Under the pieces are notes generated by a model. That model saw only the letters and a program-made list of their open reading frames with translations. It was not told the origin of the DNA and did no database searches. From Cupriavidus basilensis (GTDB taxonomy: Bacteria > Pseudomonadota > Gammaproteobacteria > Burkholderiales > Burkholderiaceae), in assembly GCF_008801925.2 (NCBI RefSeq), contig NZ_CP062804.1, positions 1,240,001-1,304,000 on the forward strand: a stretch of 64,000 nucleotides of DNA. The letters are read 5' to 3'. Position 1 is the stretch's first letter. Every line of letters begins with the position of its first letter. Shown here piece after piece: positions 31,978 to 42,268 of this stretch. Position numbers and translations under genes: made by a program.

Positions 31978-33456
31978 CTATGGCGCCACGGCAGTCGGTT
32001 GCCAGCCGCCGCCCAGTGCCTTGACCAGCATCACGCTCGCGATCAACTGGCGTCGGTGCACCAGTTCGGCGGCCCGTTCACTGGCAAGCGCGGTGCTCTC
32101 CAGCACGCTGACATCCAGGTAGGCCACCGCGCCCTTGCGGTAGCGGTCCAGCCCCAGCGCCAGAGCGCGCTTGGATGCCTCGGTGGCGGCTTGCTGGCTG
32201 CTGGCCTCTTCCTGCAGCGCATGCAGCGCGGCAAAGTTGTCTTCTACCTCCTGGAAGCCGCGCAGCACGCTTGCGCGATAGTCGGCGGCACTGGCGTCGA
32301 ACTGGGCGCGCGCGCTGTCGGCCACCGCCTGGCGGCGGCCACCGTCGAACAGCGTGGCGGCCAGCGCCGGGCCGATCGCCCAGAAGCGGCTCGGCGCGGT
32401 CAGCCAGCTGGCCAGGCTGGTGCTCTCCAGGCCGCCGCCGACGGCGAGCAGCAGGCTCGGGAAAAACGCGGCGCGGGCTACGCCGATCTGCGCATTGGCG
32501 GCTGCCACGCGGCGTTCGGCGGCGGCAATGTCGGGGCGGCGTTCCAGGAGTTGCGAGGGCAAGGCGGCCGGCATGGCCGGCAGGGTGGGCAGCACGGAAG
32601 TATCAGCCAGCGGCGGCAGCGAGAAGCGCGCCACGGGCTCGCCGATGAGCGTGGCGATGGCATGCTCCAGCTGCGTGCGGTTCAGCCACAGGTCGGCTAG
32701 CTGCGCCCTGGTGCTTTCGAGCTGCGCCTTGGCTTGTGCCACGTCGCCTTCGGTGGCGATGCCGCCACGGTAGCGGTTGTCGGCCAGTTGCAGGACCGTG
32801 CCGTAGGCGTCAACGGTGCGCCTGAGCAGGTCGATCTCCCGGTCGGCCGAACGCAGGCCGAAGTAGTCGGCGGCCAGCTCGGCCTGCAGGCCGAGGCGCA
32901 CCGCCGCCACGTCGTCCGCACTGGCCTGGGCGCGCGCCTCGGCTGCATCCACGCCATTGCCGATGCGTCCCCACAGGTCGGGTTCCCAGGAGGCGGTGAG
33001 CCCCAGCAGGTGGTCGGGCTCGGTCTTGCCGGCCAGCGAGCGGCCAACCACATTGGCCGAGGTATGGCTGCGGCTGGTGCTCAGCCCGGCGCTGATGGTG
33101 GGAAAGTAAGCCGCATGCGCGGCCCGGGCCTGGGCACGGGCGTCTTCCAGCAGGGCCACGGCCTTGCGCAGCGTCTGGCTGGAAACGTCGATGCGGGCTT
33201 CTAGCGCGTTGAGCGGCGCGTCGGCATACACGCGCCACCAGTCCGGCGCGATGCCCGCCGGACCGCCCGGATGCGCGGCGCTGGCGCCGGCTTCCTTGTA
33301 CGTGGCGGGCGTGTCGACAGTGGGTGGCTGGTAGGCTGGCGCGGTGGCGCAGCCTGTGAGCAGCGTTGCCAGCGCCAAGGCGGCGAGCGACGCCGCCAGC
33401 CGGCGTGGCCGGGCTGCAGGCACGCGGGTTTGATGAGAGCGCTTGGGAGTCTGCAT
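31978..33456 (-). CDS. NodT-family RND efflux outer-membrane lipoprotein
   Basis: A 492-residue TolC-like channel. The N-terminus is a lipoprotein signal (AALALATLLTGCATAPAYQP, Cys in the lipobox LLTGC), followed by two outer-membrane efflux repeats: WRVYADAPLNALEARIDVSS, SWEPDLWGRIGNGVDAAEAR in the first, and LLERRPDIAAAERRVAAANA, QIGVARAAFFPSLLLAVGGG in the second. Third gene of an RND operon, eight bases after the adaptor gene. It exports whatever the pump selects. Confidence 0.92.
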   Translation of the reverse strand: MQTPKRSHQTRVPAARPRRLAASLAALALATLLTGCATAPAYQPPTVDTPATYKEAGASAAHPGGPAGIAPDWWRVYADAPLNALEARIDVSSQTLRKAVALLEDARAQARAAHAAYFPTISAGLSTSRSHTSANVVGRSLAGKTEPDHLLGLTASWEPDLWGRIGNGVDAAEARAQASADDVAAVRLGLQAELAADYFGLRSADREIDLLRRTVDAYGTVLQLADNRYRGGIATEGDVAQAKAQLESTRAQLADLWLNRTQLEHAIATLIGEPVARFSLPPLADTSVLPTLPAMPAALPSQLLERRPDIAAAERRVAAANAQIGVARAAFFPSLLLAVGGGLESTSLASWLTAPSRFWAIGPALAATLFDGGRRQAVADSARAQFDASAADYRASVLRGFQEVEDNFAALHALQEEASSQQAATEASKRALALGLDRYRKGAVAYLDVSVLESTALASERAAELVHRRQLIASVMLVKALGGGWQPTAVAP

Positions 33457-33463
33457 GGCGGGC

Positions 33464-34726
33464 CTACTTAGCCTGGCTGGCCGTGGTTGCCGGCTGGGTG
33501 GCCGGCGTGGCCGGCGTATCCACCGCATCCGCCGCCACCTGGACCCGATCGCCCGCCAGCAGGCCGTCTCCGGGATTAACCACCACCTGCTCGCCGCCCT
33601 GCAAGCCCTCCGTGATCTCCACATGCGAGCCAAAGTCCCGGCCCAGCGTCACCAGCCGGATCGCCAGCATGCCGTTCGCGCCCACCACAGCCACGCAGGT
33701 GCCTTGCGGGCGGAACATCAACGTGTTGGCTGGCAGGGTCAGGCCGGCCCTTGCTTGCGGCGCGCTGAGGTGGACCTCGGCGTAGGCGCCCGGCAGGATC
33801 CGTCCCCCCGCATTGTCCACGTCCAGCTCCACGCGCAGGCTGCGCGTGACGTTGTCGATGGCGCCGGCATTGCGCGCCACGGTAGCGGCAAAGCGCTGGC
33901 CGGGGAACTGCGGCAGTGTCAGCCATGCCTGCATCTGCGGGCCAACCATGCCGCTTGCATCCTGCGGCACCTGCACATACACACGCAGCCGCGTGCCGGC
34001 GGAGAGATGGAACAACTCCCGGCCGGGTCCGCCGGCGCTGCCGGCATCGATCAGCGCGCCGGTATCCACGTTGCGCGCGGTCACCACGCCGTCGAAGGGC
34101 GCGCGGATCTGCGTGTAGGAGGCGAGTTGCGCCAGCCGTGCCGTGTTGGAGCGGGCGGAGGCCAGCGTGGCGGCCTTGGCCTGCATGTCGGCCACCTTCT
34201 GGTCGGTGTCCTGCTGCGCCACCGAGCGGGATGTGAGCAGGTCTTGCCAGCGCTCGGCGGTGCGCTTGGCCAGCGCGTAGTTGGCCGCGGCGATGGCTTC
34301 GTCGGCGTGCGCTTGCCGCAGCTGGTCGCTGACCTCGGGCGCATCGATCTCTGCCAGCAACTGGCCTTGCTTGACCGGGGTGCCGATGTCGGCGTACCAA
34401 CGGCGCAGGTAGCCGTTGACGCGCGCATAGACCGGTGCGTCCTGGAAGGCGCGCACGTCGCCCGGCAAGGTCAGTTCTTGCAGCGCTGGCGCGCTGGCAG
34501 GGCGCACCGTCGCGACGGTGGTGGCCAGGGCTTCGGCGGTGCGCGCGGCCAGCGTGGCATGGGCATGCAGCCTGGGCAGGATGCCGGCGGCCAGCGCGCC
34601 GCCAAGCACTGCCAATACCAGCAAGCCCAGCAAGCTGGCTCGCAGGCGGCGCGTGCGCGCGGGTGCCACGCGCGGGGCGGCGGTGACGTCGCCGGATGGG
34701 GACATGGGGGGAGCAGGGAGAGTCAT
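33464..34726 (-). CDS. RND efflux periplasmic adaptor
   Basis: A 420-residue membrane fusion protein. One membrane anchor (SLLGLLVLAVLGGALAAGIL) near residue 30 is followed by the biotinyl-lipoyl-like half (VYARVNGYLRRWYADIGTPV, KQGQLLAEIDAPEVSDQL), a helical hairpin and the second lipoyl half (YTQIRAPFDGVVTARNVDTG), then beta-barrel domains. It links the inner-membrane pump to the NodT channel. Its ATG overlaps the pump stop by four bases. Confidence 0.92.
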   Translation of the reverse strand: MTLPAPPMSPSGDVTAAPRVAPARTRRLRASLLGLLVLAVLGGALAAGILPRLHAHATLAARTAEALATTVATVRPASAPALQELTLPGDVRAFQDAPVYARVNGYLRRWYADIGTPVKQGQLLAEIDAPEVSDQLRQAHADEAIAAANYALAKRTAERWQDLLTSRSVAQQDTDQKVADMQAKAATLASARSNTARLAQLASYTQIRAPFDGVVTARNVDTGALIDAGSAGGPGRELFHLSAGTRLRVYVQVPQDASGMVGPQMQAWLTLPQFPGQRFAATVARNAGAIDNVTRSLRVELDVDNAGGRILPGAYAEVHLSAPQARAGLTLPANTLMFRPQGTCVAVVGANGMLAIRLVTLGRDFGSHVEITEGLQGGEQVVVNPGDGLLAGDRVQVAADAVDTPATPATQPATTASQAK

Positions 34727-37700
34727 GCCGGGCCTTTCTGGTCGAGACCGAGAGCGGGATGCAAATCAGGGACAGGGCTGGGGGCCGGCGCACGAGCGGC
34801 AAGCCACCGGTGCAGCAGCGCAAACAGGGTGGGCACCAGCACCAGCGTGGCGACGGTGCCGCAGGCTAGCCCGCCGATCACGGCGCGGCCGAGCGGGGCG
34901 TTCTGCGCGCCGGCATCGCCCGCGCCAAGCGCCATCGGGACCATGCCGATCAGCATGGCCAGTGCGGTCATCACCACAGGACGGAAGCGCCCGATACCGG
35001 CCTGCAGCGCCGCCTCGAGGGGCGCCACGCCCGCAGCGCGCAGCTCGCGCGCCAGGCTGACCACCAGGATGCTGTTGGCGGTGGCGATGCCGATGCACAT
35101 GATGGCGCCGGTCAGCGCCGGCACGCTGATGGTGGTGCGCGTGACAAACAGCATCCACGCCATGCCCGCCAGCGCGCCCGGCAGGCCGCCGATGATGGCC
35201 AGCGGGTCGAGCCAGGACTGGAAGTTCACCACCATCAGCAGATAGACCAGCACCACCGCAATCGCCAGGCCGCCAAGCAGCCCGGCGAAAGAGGCGTGCA
35301 TGGTTTGCACCTGTCCACGCACCACCAGCTCTGAGCCGGGCGGCAGCGTCTTGCGCGCGGCATCGACGATGCGGCCGATGTCGCCCGCCACCGCGCCAAG
35401 ATCACGCCCGCGCACCGAGCCGAAGATGTCGATCACCGGCTGCACGTTGTAGTGCGACACCACGCCTTGCTGGCTGGAGCGCTCCACGTTGCCGAGCGAG
35501 CCGAGCAGGTCGCCGCCGCCGCCGCTGGAGCCGGGCGTGGCGGCGCCAAGTCCCATCGGAATGTTGGACAGCGACTGCAGCGAGCCCATGGCGGACTGCG
35601 GCACCGACACCATCAGCGGATAGCTCACGCCGTTGCGCGGATTGAGCCAGAAGTTGGGTGAGGTCTGGCTGCTGCCGGAGAGTGAGATCAGCAGGTTCTG
35701 CGCCACCTCGCGCTGCGACAGCCCGGCCTGTAGCGCGCGGGTGCGGTCCACATTCACCGTCAGCGCGGGCTGGTCGTCCGGTTGCTGGATGTGCACATCG
35801 GCCAGCCCCGGCACCGCGCGCAACTGGGCAACCAGTTTTTGCGCCACCGCGCGATTGGCTGCCAGCTGATTGCCCACCACCTGGATATCGATCGGCGCCG
35901 GCAGCCCGAAATTCAGGATCTGGCTGACGATGTCGGCCGGCAGGAAGGAGAAGCTCATGCCCGGGAAGGCCTTGGGCAGCAAGGCGCCCAGCTGCTCGAT
36001 ATAGCCTGCCGTGGCGCCATGGCCTGGCTTCAGGGACACCAGGATCTCGGCGTCGGCCGTGCCGATCGGCAGCGCGGAGTCATAGGTCAGGTTGATGCCG
36101 CTGACAGGCAGGCCGATGTTGTCGATGATGCCGGCCACCTGGTCCGGGCCGATGGCCGCGCGAATGCGGTTCTCCACCGCATCGGCGATGCGCGCTGTTT
36201 CCTCGATGCGGGTCCCCGTGCGCGCGCGCATGTGCAGGCGGATCTCGCCACTGTCCACGCTGGGGAAGAAGTCCTGCCCCAGGAAGGGCACCAGCGCCAT
36301 CGAGGCGGCACAGCAGGCCAGGAAGGCCGCGGCCAGCCGCCTGGGGTGGCGCAGTGCTGCAGCGAGGGTCGCGGCGTAGCGGGTGCGCACGCCTTCGAAC
36401 CCGTGTTCAAAGCGCGCCTGCAGCCGTGCGCAGGCGCGACGCAAGCGGCCTGGGTCGCGCGCCTGCGCCGCATTGTTGTGCTGATCGTTGTGTTCGTCGT
36501 TGCGTTCGCCACGCAGCAGGTAATGCGCCAGCGTGGGAATCAGCGTGCGCGAGAAGAAGTAGGACGCCGCCATGGCGAACACCACGGCCTCGGCCATCGG
36601 CACGAACAGGTAGCGCGCCACGCCGGTGAGCAGGAACATCGGCAGGAACACGATGCAGATCGACAGCGTGGACACCAGCGTGGGCACGGCGATCTGCGCC
36701 GAGCCTTCCAGGATCGCATGCTCCAGCGGCTTGCCCAGCTCGCGGTGGTGGGTGATGTTCTCGATGGCCACGGTGGCGTCGTCCACCAGCACGCCGACCG
36801 CCAGCGCCAGCCCGCCTAGCGTCATGATATTGAGCGTCTCGCCGAGCGCGCTGAGCGCCATCAGCGCGGCCAGCACCGAGAGCGGGATCGAGATCGCGAT
36901 GATCAGCGTGGCGCGCCAGCTGCCCAGGAACAGCAAGATCATCGCGGCGGTCAGGCAGGCGGCGATCAGCGCTTCGTGCAGCACGCCGTGGATGGCGGAG
37001 GTAACAAAGACCGACTGGTCCGACACCGCCTGCACCCGCAGCGAAGACGGCAGCCCGGCCATGATGCGCGGCAGCATGGCCTTGACCTGGGCGATGATGG
37101 ACAGCGTGGAGGTGTTGCCGCTCTTCTCGATCTCCAGCAGCGCGGCGCGCTTGCCGTCGCGGCGCACCACGTTGGTCTGCGGCGCGTAGCCGTCGCGCAC
37201 CTGGGCCACGTCGCGCACATAGACCGTGCCGCCGGGGCCGCTCTTGACCGGCAGGTCGTTGAGGCCGGCCACGGTGGCCGTGCTGCCGTTCAGGTCGACC
37301 CGGTATTCCAGCGCGCCGATCTTGGCGGTGCCACCGGGCAGCACCAGGTTTTGCGCATTGATGGCGTTGACCACGTCCAGTGGCGCCAGGCCGCGTGCCT
37401 GCAGCGCACGCGTATCGAGATCCACCATCACCTGGCGCACCTTGCCGCCGTAAGGCAGCGGCACCGATGCGCCCTGCACGGTAGCCAGCTGCGTGCGGAT
37501 GAAATTATTGCCCAGATCGTAAAGCTGCTGCTCCGGCAGTTGGTCGCTGGCCAGCGCCAGCCGCAGGATCGGCACGGTGGAGGCGCTGTAACTCAGGATC
37601 AGCGGCGGCGTGGTGCCCGGCGGCATGTTGCGCAGCATCGATTGCGCGCCCGACGAGGTCTCTGCAATCGCGCGGTTGATGTCGGCGCCGGGGTGGAAGA

Positions 37701-37983
37701 AGATCTTGATCACCGCCACGCCGGCGAGCGACTGCGACTCGATATGCTCGATATCGTCCACGCTGTTGGTCAGCGAGCGCTCGTAGCCGGTGACGATGCG
37801 CCGCGCCATATCCTCGGCGGACAGGCCGTTGTAGGTCCACACCACGCTGACCACCGGGATGTCGATGGCCGGAAAAATGTCGGTTGGCGTGCGCAGCAGC
37901 ACCAGCGGGGCGGCCAGCAGCAAGCACAACGCCAGCACCACGAAGGTGTAGGGGCGGCTCAGCGCGAGCCTGACAATCCACAT
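34723..37983 (-). CDS. RND efflux inner-membrane pump
   Basis: A 1086-residue AcrB-type pump with 12 helices in two repeats. It starts MWIVRLALSRPYTFVVLALC and has DIFPAIDIPVVSVVWTYNGL, the proton-relay aspartates in LAVGVLVDDATVAIENI, and FVPMAEAVVFAMAASYFFSR. In helix 10 the sequence is CIGIATANSILVVSLARE; the lysine of the classical AKNAIL motif is replaced by alanine. This variant belongs to a large RND branch that still works with an MFP and TolC partner. The first 26 codons of a longer frame were dropped because homology begins at 37983. It is first in the operon and divergent from the two-component genes. Confidence 0.93.
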   Translation of the reverse strand: MWIVRLALSRPYTFVVLALCLLLAAPLVLLRTPTDIFPAIDIPVVSVVWTYNGLSAEDMARRIVTGYERSLTNSVDDIEHIESQSLAGVAVIKIFFHPGADINRAIAETSSGAQSMLRNMPPGTTPPLILSYSASTVPILRLALASDQLPEQQLYDLGNNFIRTQLATVQGASVPLPYGGKVRQVMVDLDTRALQARGLAPLDVVNAINAQNLVLPGGTAKIGALEYRVDLNGSTATVAGLNDLPVKSGPGGTVYVRDVAQVRDGYAPQTNVVRRDGKRAALLEIEKSGNTSTLSIIAQVKAMLPRIMAGLPSSLRVQAVSDQSVFVTSAIHGVLHEALIAACLTAAMILLFLGSWRATLIIAISIPLSVLAALMALSALGETLNIMTLGGLALAVGVLVDDATVAIENITHHRELGKPLEHAILEGSAQIAVPTLVSTLSICIVFLPMFLLTGVARYLFVPMAEAVVFAMAASYFFSRTLIPTLAHYLLRGERNDEHNDQHNNAAQARDPGRLRRACARLQARFEHGFEGVRTRYAATLAAALRHPRRLAAAFLACCAASMALVPFLGQDFFPSVDSGEIRLHMRARTGTRIEETARIADAVENRIRAAIGPDQVAGIIDNIGLPVSGINLTYDSALPIGTADAEILVSLKPGHGATAGYIEQLGALLPKAFPGMSFSFLPADIVSQILNFGLPAPIDIQVVGNQLAANRAVAQKLVAQLRAVPGLADVHIQQPDDQPALTVNVDRTRALQAGLSQREVAQNLLISLSGSSQTSPNFWLNPRNGVSYPLMVSVPQSAMGSLQSLSNIPMGLGAATPGSSGGGGDLLGSLGNVERSSQQGVVSHYNVQPVIDIFGSVRGRDLGAVAGDIGRIVDAARKTLPPGSELVVRGQVQTMHASFAGLLGGLAIAVVLVYLLMVVNFQSWLDPLAIIGGLPGALAGMAWMLFVTRTTISVPALTGAIMCIGIATANSILVVSLARELRAAGVAPLEAALQAGIGRFRPVVMTALAMLIGMVPMALGAGDAGAQNAPLGRAVIGGLACGTVATLVLVPTLFALLHRWLAARAPAPSPVPDLHPALGLDQKGPA

Positions 37984-38099
37984 GGTGTGTACTCCGGGAC
38001 GCGAGGGTTGGGGCCGCGACGGCCGCTTTGTTGCGGTGGCCGCGGTGAGCGATGGCCGCATTCTAGGAAGCCAGGGGAGCCGGTAATGCTGTCGAATCG

Positions 38100-38116
38100 A
38101 TTACAGATTTGTCATT
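38100..38116. promoter_or_regulatory. Putative CusR/CopR-type response regulator box
   Basis: ATTACA-GATT-TGTCAT (38100-38115, then T) is a 6-bp inverted repeat with one mismatch in the divergent promoter region. On the minus strand it reads AATGACAAATCTGTAAT, close to the AATGACAANNTTGTCATT sites of CusR/CopR regulators. It probably controls both the RND operon and the two-component genes. Confidence 0.5.
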
Positions 38117-38201
38117 CAGGAGCGCTGCGCCAACGGCTATCATCCGAGCATGCAAGGCGCCTGAAGCGCGCCCTGCCGGTGCAGGCCAGGCGAGGACGGA
38201 C

Positions 38202-38876
38202 ATGAGAATTCTGGTGGTGGAGGATGAGCCCAAGACGGGCGAGTACCTGCGCAAGGGGCTGACCGAATCGTCCTTCGTGGTCGACCTGGCGGTGACCGGC
38301 GCCGATGGCCTGCACCAGGCGCTGGAGGTGGTGTACGACCTGGTCATCCTTGATGTGATGCTGCCCGGCATGAACGGCTGGGACGTGCTCAAGCAACTGC
38401 GCGAGCACAAGGACACACCGGTGCTGTTCCTGACCGCGCGCGATGAAGTGGAGGACCGCGTGCGCGGGCTGGAGCTGGGCGGCGACGACTATCTGGCCAA
38501 GCCCTTCGCCTTTGTCGAGCTGCTGGCGCGGGTGCGTACCTTGCTGCGGCGCGGCCCGGTGCGCGAGGCCGACCGCATCGAGATCGAAGACCTGGAGATC
38601 GACCTGATCCGCCACCGCGTGACGCGCGCCGGCCGGCGCATCGAGCTGACGCCGCGTGAATTTTCCCTGCTGCATTTCCTGGCGCGCCGTCACACCGAGG
38701 TGCTGAGCCGTACCCAGATCGCCTCCCATGTCTGGGACATGAACTTCGATAGCGATACCAATGTGGTGGATGTGGCGGTGCGCCGCCTGCGCGCCAAGAT
38801 GGACGACGATTTCCAGCCCAAGCTGATCCACACCGTGCGTGGCATGGGCTATGTGCTGGAGCGCCGGGAACCTTGA
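38202..38876 (+). CDS. OmpR-family response regulator of the heavy-metal (CopR/IrlR) type
   Basis: A 224-residue two-domain regulator. The receiver (1-120) has the acidic pair in [20 protein letters not shown], the phospho-aspartate in [20 protein letters not shown] and the switch lysine in [20 protein letters not shown]. The winged-helix output has [20 protein letters not shown] and [20 protein letters not shown]. The [20 protein letters not shown] opening is typical of CusR, CopR and IrlR. It shares a divergent promoter with the RND operon and overlaps its kinase by one base. Confidence 0.92.
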   Translation: MRILVVEDEPKTGEYLRKGLTESSFVVDLAVTGADGLHQALEVVYDLVILDVMLPGMNGWDVLKQLREHKDTPVLFLTARDEVEDRVRGLELGGDDYLAKPFAFVELLARVRTLLRRGPVREADRIEIEDLEIDLIRHRVTRAGRRIELTPREFSLLHFLARRHTEVLSRTQIASHVWDMNFDSDTNVVDVAVRRLRAKMDDDFQPKLIHTVRGMGYVLERREP

Positions 38877-40300
38877 TGCGCAGGCTCTCGCTCACTGCCC
38901 GCCTGGCGCTGGCCTTTGGCCTGGTCGCCGCGATCGTGTTCGGCGGCGCCGGCGCCTACCTCTACCGCGCGCTGGCCATGCAGGTGATAGAGCGCGACGA
39001 CGCGGAACTGCTGCGCAAGGTGGCGCGCGCGCGGGCCGAGCTGATGGAGCAGGGCGCCCGGCCCGACAGCGACTGGCGGGAAGTGGCCGGTGTGGTGTCC
39101 GGCAACGACGAGTTTGCGCTGGTGGTGCGCGCCGCTGGCGGCGCCGTGCTGCTCGCGGCCAATGCCGGCGAAGGGCCGCCCGCCTTGCAGCCGGTGGCGC
39201 CGGATGCGCCGCTTGGGCCCGAAGCGATCCGTGCCTGGACCACGCGGCAGGGCTACCCCGTGCATGGCGTGCAGGCGCTGGTCCCTGTCGGTCCAGGCAC
39301 TGCTGACACTGGCGCCGTCACGCAGACGCTGGCCTTCACGCTCTACCAGACCGCCATCTCCCGCACCACGTTGCTGCGCGCATACCGCGCGAAACTGCTG
39401 TTGACGGGGGTGATGGGCACGCTGGCCGTGGCCGGGCTTGGTTACCTGGTGCTGCGCGCCGGCATGGCGCCGCTGCGGCGCATCGCCGCCGGGGCATCGT
39501 CGGTCACGGTGCGGCGGCTCGAGCTGCCGATCGACCCGGCACGGCTGCCGCCCGAACTGGCGGAACTGGCTGCGGCCCTGCAACAGATGATGGACCGGTT
39601 GCGGGATGGGTTCGAACGCCTGTCGCAGTTTTCCGCGGACCTGGCGCACGACTTCCGCACGCCCATCGGCAACCTGCTCGGGCAGAGCCAGGTCGCGCTG
39701 TCTAGCGAGCGCAGCGCCGACGAATACCAGGCGCTGCTGGCGTCCAATATCGAGGAATATGAACGCCTGGCCCGCATGATCGAGAACATGCTGTTTCTTG
39801 CGCGGGCCGAGAACGCCCGCGTGGCGGTCAAGCCGGTGCGCCTGGACCTGGCGCGCGAACTGGGCGCGCTGTCCGACTATTTCGAGGGGCTGGCGGAGGC
39901 GAGCGGCGTGGCGATCGCGGTGGAAGGCGGGGGCGCCGTGCTGGCCGATCCGCTGCTGCTGCGGCGCGCGGTCAGCAACCTGGTGGCCAATGCCATCCGC
40001 TACACACCTGCCGGGCAGACGGTGGTGATGGCGGCACGCACCGGCCCCGCAGGCAGCCGCATCGAAGTGCGCAACCCCGGGGCCGGCATCGCGCCGGAAC
40101 ACCTGCCCAAGCTGTTCGACCGCTTCTTTCGCGGCGATCCTGCCCGCGCCAACTCTGGCGAGTCGGCGGGCATTGGCCTGGCCATCGTGAAGTCCATCAT
40201 GGACTTGCACCATGGGCACGTTGAGGTGGAGTCCGAAGTCGGGGGAACCACGGTCTTCAGGCTGCTGTTTCCGGCGCGCATGGCAGATCCGGCGTCTTAG
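38876..40300 (+). CDS. Sensor histidine kinase
   Basis: A 474-residue heavy-metal-type sensor kinase. Helix 1 (LALAFGLVAAIVFGGAGAYL) and helix 2 (LLTGVMGTLAVAGLGYLVLR) enclose a periplasmic domain of about 130 residues, then HAMP, the H-box FSADLAHDFRTPIGNLLGQS, the N-box LVANAIRYTP, and RNPGAGIAPEHLPKLFDRFF, AGIGLAIVKSIMDLHHGHVE. In the H-box, Asp-Phe replaces the usual Glu-Leu after the His, as often in this CusS-like group. It phosphorylates the preceding regulator; the signal is unknown but likely a pump substrate. Confidence 0.92.
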   Translation: MRRLSLTARLALAFGLVAAIVFGGAGAYLYRALAMQVIERDDAELLRKVARARAELMEQGARPDSDWREVAGVVSGNDEFALVVRAAGGAVLLAANAGEGPPALQPVAPDAPLGPEAIRAWTTRQGYPVHGVQALVPVGPGTADTGAVTQTLAFTLYQTAISRTTLLRAYRAKLLLTGVMGTLAVAGLGYLVLRAGMAPLRRIAAGASSVTVRRLELPIDPARLPPELAELAAALQQMMDRLRDGFERLSQFSADLAHDFRTPIGNLLGQSQVALSSERSADEYQALLASNIEEYERLARMIENMLFLARAENARVAVKPVRLDLARELGALSDYFEGLAEASGVAIAVEGGGAVLADPLLLRRAVSNLVANAIRYTPAGQTVVMAARTGPAGSRIEVRNPGAGIAPEHLPKLFDRFFRGDPARANSGESAGIGLAIVKSIMDLHHGHVEVESEVGGTTVFRLLFPARMADPAS

Positions 40301-40316
40301 GGCGCCGCTGCCGGCG

Positions 40317-40958
40317 TTACTGGCGCAGCGACGTGAGCAGCCGGATGCCGAGCAGCGCCATCACCCCGCCGGCGGCGCGATCCAGCCACAGCTTGAAGCG
40401 CAGGTAGAACGCACGCGGCCTGGCGGAGGAGAGCGCGATCGCCACGATGGCGTACCAGCCCGTCTCGATGGCAAAGACCATCAGTGGCAGCGCCAGCAGT
40501 AGCGAAGCCGGCACCTGGGCGGGCAACAGCGCGGCAAACACGCTGGCGTAGACCACCGCCGTCTTGGGGTTGCTCAGCTGCGTGGCGAAGCCGCTCAGCA
40601 AGACACGCCCGCGCCCCGTGGCGGGCGCTCCATCGCCTGCAGCTGCGCTGGCCGCCATTGCCAGGGGCGCGCTGGCGCCGCGCCAGATGCGCACGCCCAG
40701 ATACACCAGGTAGATGCCGCCGCCCACCTTCATTGCCATGTACAGCCAGGGCACCGCCGTCAGCAGCAGCTTGAGCCCGAGCAGCGCGGCCGCGGCAAAC
40801 ACCACGCCGCCCAGCCCCATGCCCAGCGCCATGTAGAGCGCATCGGCGCGGGAGCGGGCAATGGCGGCGCGTGCCACCATGACGAAGCTAGGGCCGGGGC
40901 TGACCGCGCCGAGCGCCAGCGCGCCGCCAATGGCCAATGTGGATGTGAGTGCGTCCAT
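40317..40958 (-). CDS. LysE/RhtB family amino acid exporter
   Basis: A 213-residue inner-membrane exporter with six helices. The LysE motif ALALGAVSPGPSFVMVARAA opens the protein; GMGLGGVVFAAAALLGLKLL and LSGFATQLSNPKTAVVYASV are further family segments. It exports amino acids or their derivatives. Convergent with the sensor kinase 16 bases away and not obviously linked to the pump. Confidence 0.9.
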   Translation of the reverse strand: MDALTSTLAIGGALALGAVSPGPSFVMVARAAIARSRADALYMALGMGLGGVVFAAAALLGLKLLLTAVPWLYMAMKVGGGIYLVYLGVRIWRGASAPLAMAASAAAGDGAPATGRGRVLLSGFATQLSNPKTAVVYASVFAALLPAQVPASLLLALPLMVFAIETGWYAIVAIALSSARPRAFYLRFKLWLDRAAGGVMALLGIRLLTSLRQ

Positions 40959-41070
40959 GGGTTTGTCTCGTCAGGAAGGAAGGGATCCGCTGCGGGCCAG
41001 CATGAGGCCGTTGCGTGTGGCGAAATGGTAGCAGCAAGACGCACGCGCCGCCGGCTCCGGCAGGCCCCGC

Positions 41071-42189
41071 TCAGTTAGCGCCGAATCCCGCCCCGCTCAG
41101 TGCCGCAATCGTCTGCGCCAGCTCCTCGCGCAGCGTCGCCACCAGTTGCGCTGCCGGCAGCGCGCGCGCCAGCGGCGCGGCTTGCCCGGCCCATTGCGCG
41201 GCGTAGTCCGCGTTGCCGCGCGCCTTGGCCGCCGCATGCAGGGCCTTGCCGGCGTCGTAGGCGATGGGGTAATCGGGGATCGCCGGGCGGTCCGCCGCCT
41301 CGCCCAGCGCCGTCAGCCGGTTGACGAAGCCGCGTGCGGCCCGGCCGGAAATGGCGCGGGTCAGCGTGGTGCTGGCCGGCCGGTCCGCCAGCAGGGCGGC
41401 GCGGTAGGGCGCGTCGGCCATGGTCTCCGGGCAGGCTACGAAGGCGGTGCCGAGCTGTGCGGCCTGCGCGCCCAGCGCCAGGGCCGCCGCAATGCCGGCG
41501 CCGTCCATGATGCCGCCGGTGGCGATCACGGGCAGGGCCGTATGGCGGACCAGCAGCCGCACCAGCGCCAGGGTGCCGAGGCCTTCGTCTTGCCCTTCGG
41601 GATTGAACGTGCCGCGGTGGCCGCCGGCTTCCACGCCCTGGGCAACGATGGCATCGACGCCGGCAGCGGCGATCTGCCGCGCTTCGTCCAGGCTGGTGGC
41701 CGTGGCCATCAGGAAGATGCCGGCGGCGTGCAGCGCGTCGATCCAGGCCTGCGCCGGCAAGCCGAAATGGAAGCTCACTACCGCGGGCCGCTCCTCCAGC
41801 AGCATCGCGTACATGGCGTCGTCGGCGACAAAGCTGGTGTAGATCTCGCGCAGGCTGGCGGGCGGCGTGGCGCCGAATTCGGCGAAGCTCGGCGCCAGGT
41901 AGGCCAGCCACTGCGCCTCGCGCTCCGGGTTGGCGACGGCGGGAGCGTGGCAGAACAGGTTGATGTTGAAGGGCTTGTCCGTCAGCGCACGGGTTTCGCG
42001 GATGGTCTTGCGGGCGCCGTTGGCGTCCATGGCGCCGACGCCGAGCGAGCCCAGGCCGCCGGCATTCGACACTGCCGCGGCAAGCGCCGGTGTGCTGACG
42101 CCTGCCATTGGGGCCTGGATGACCGGGGTGGCAAGGCCGAGCCGGGAGAGCAGCGTGTGTGGTTGCGTGGCGTGGATGGGGTCGGTCAT
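41071..42189 (-). CDS. Nitronate monooxygenase
   Basis: A 372-residue FMN enzyme that oxidises nitronates such as propionate 3-nitronate. The barrel starts [20 protein letters not shown] and has [46 protein letters not shown] (catalytic His), [38 protein letters not shown] and the C-terminal region. Length and motifs fit the class I nitronate monooxygenases. It is the last gene after an MFS transporter on the same strand. Confidence 0.92.
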   Translation of the reverse strand: MTDPIHATQPHTLLSRLGLATPVIQAPMAGVSTPALAAAVSNAGGLGSLGVGAMDANGARKTIRETRALTDKPFNINLFCHAPAVANPEREAQWLAYLAPSFAEFGATPPASLREIYTSFVADDAMYAMLLEERPAVVSFHFGLPAQAWIDALHAAGIFLMATATSLDEARQIAAAGVDAIVAQGVEAGGHRGTFNPEGQDEGLGTLALVRLLVRHTALPVIATGGIMDGAGIAAALALGAQAAQLGTAFVACPETMADAPYRAALLADRPASTTLTRAISGRAARGFVNRLTALGEAADRPAIPDYPIAYDAGKALHAAAKARGNADYAAQWAGQAAPLARALPAAQLVATLREELAQTIAALSGAGFGAN

Positions 42190-42268
42190 GACGGGCTCCT
42201 CGTTTCCTCGTTAATAGGGGGATTCGGTGGGGTGGGTTCCGTGCCGCGTGCCGGGCGTGCGACGGCCT

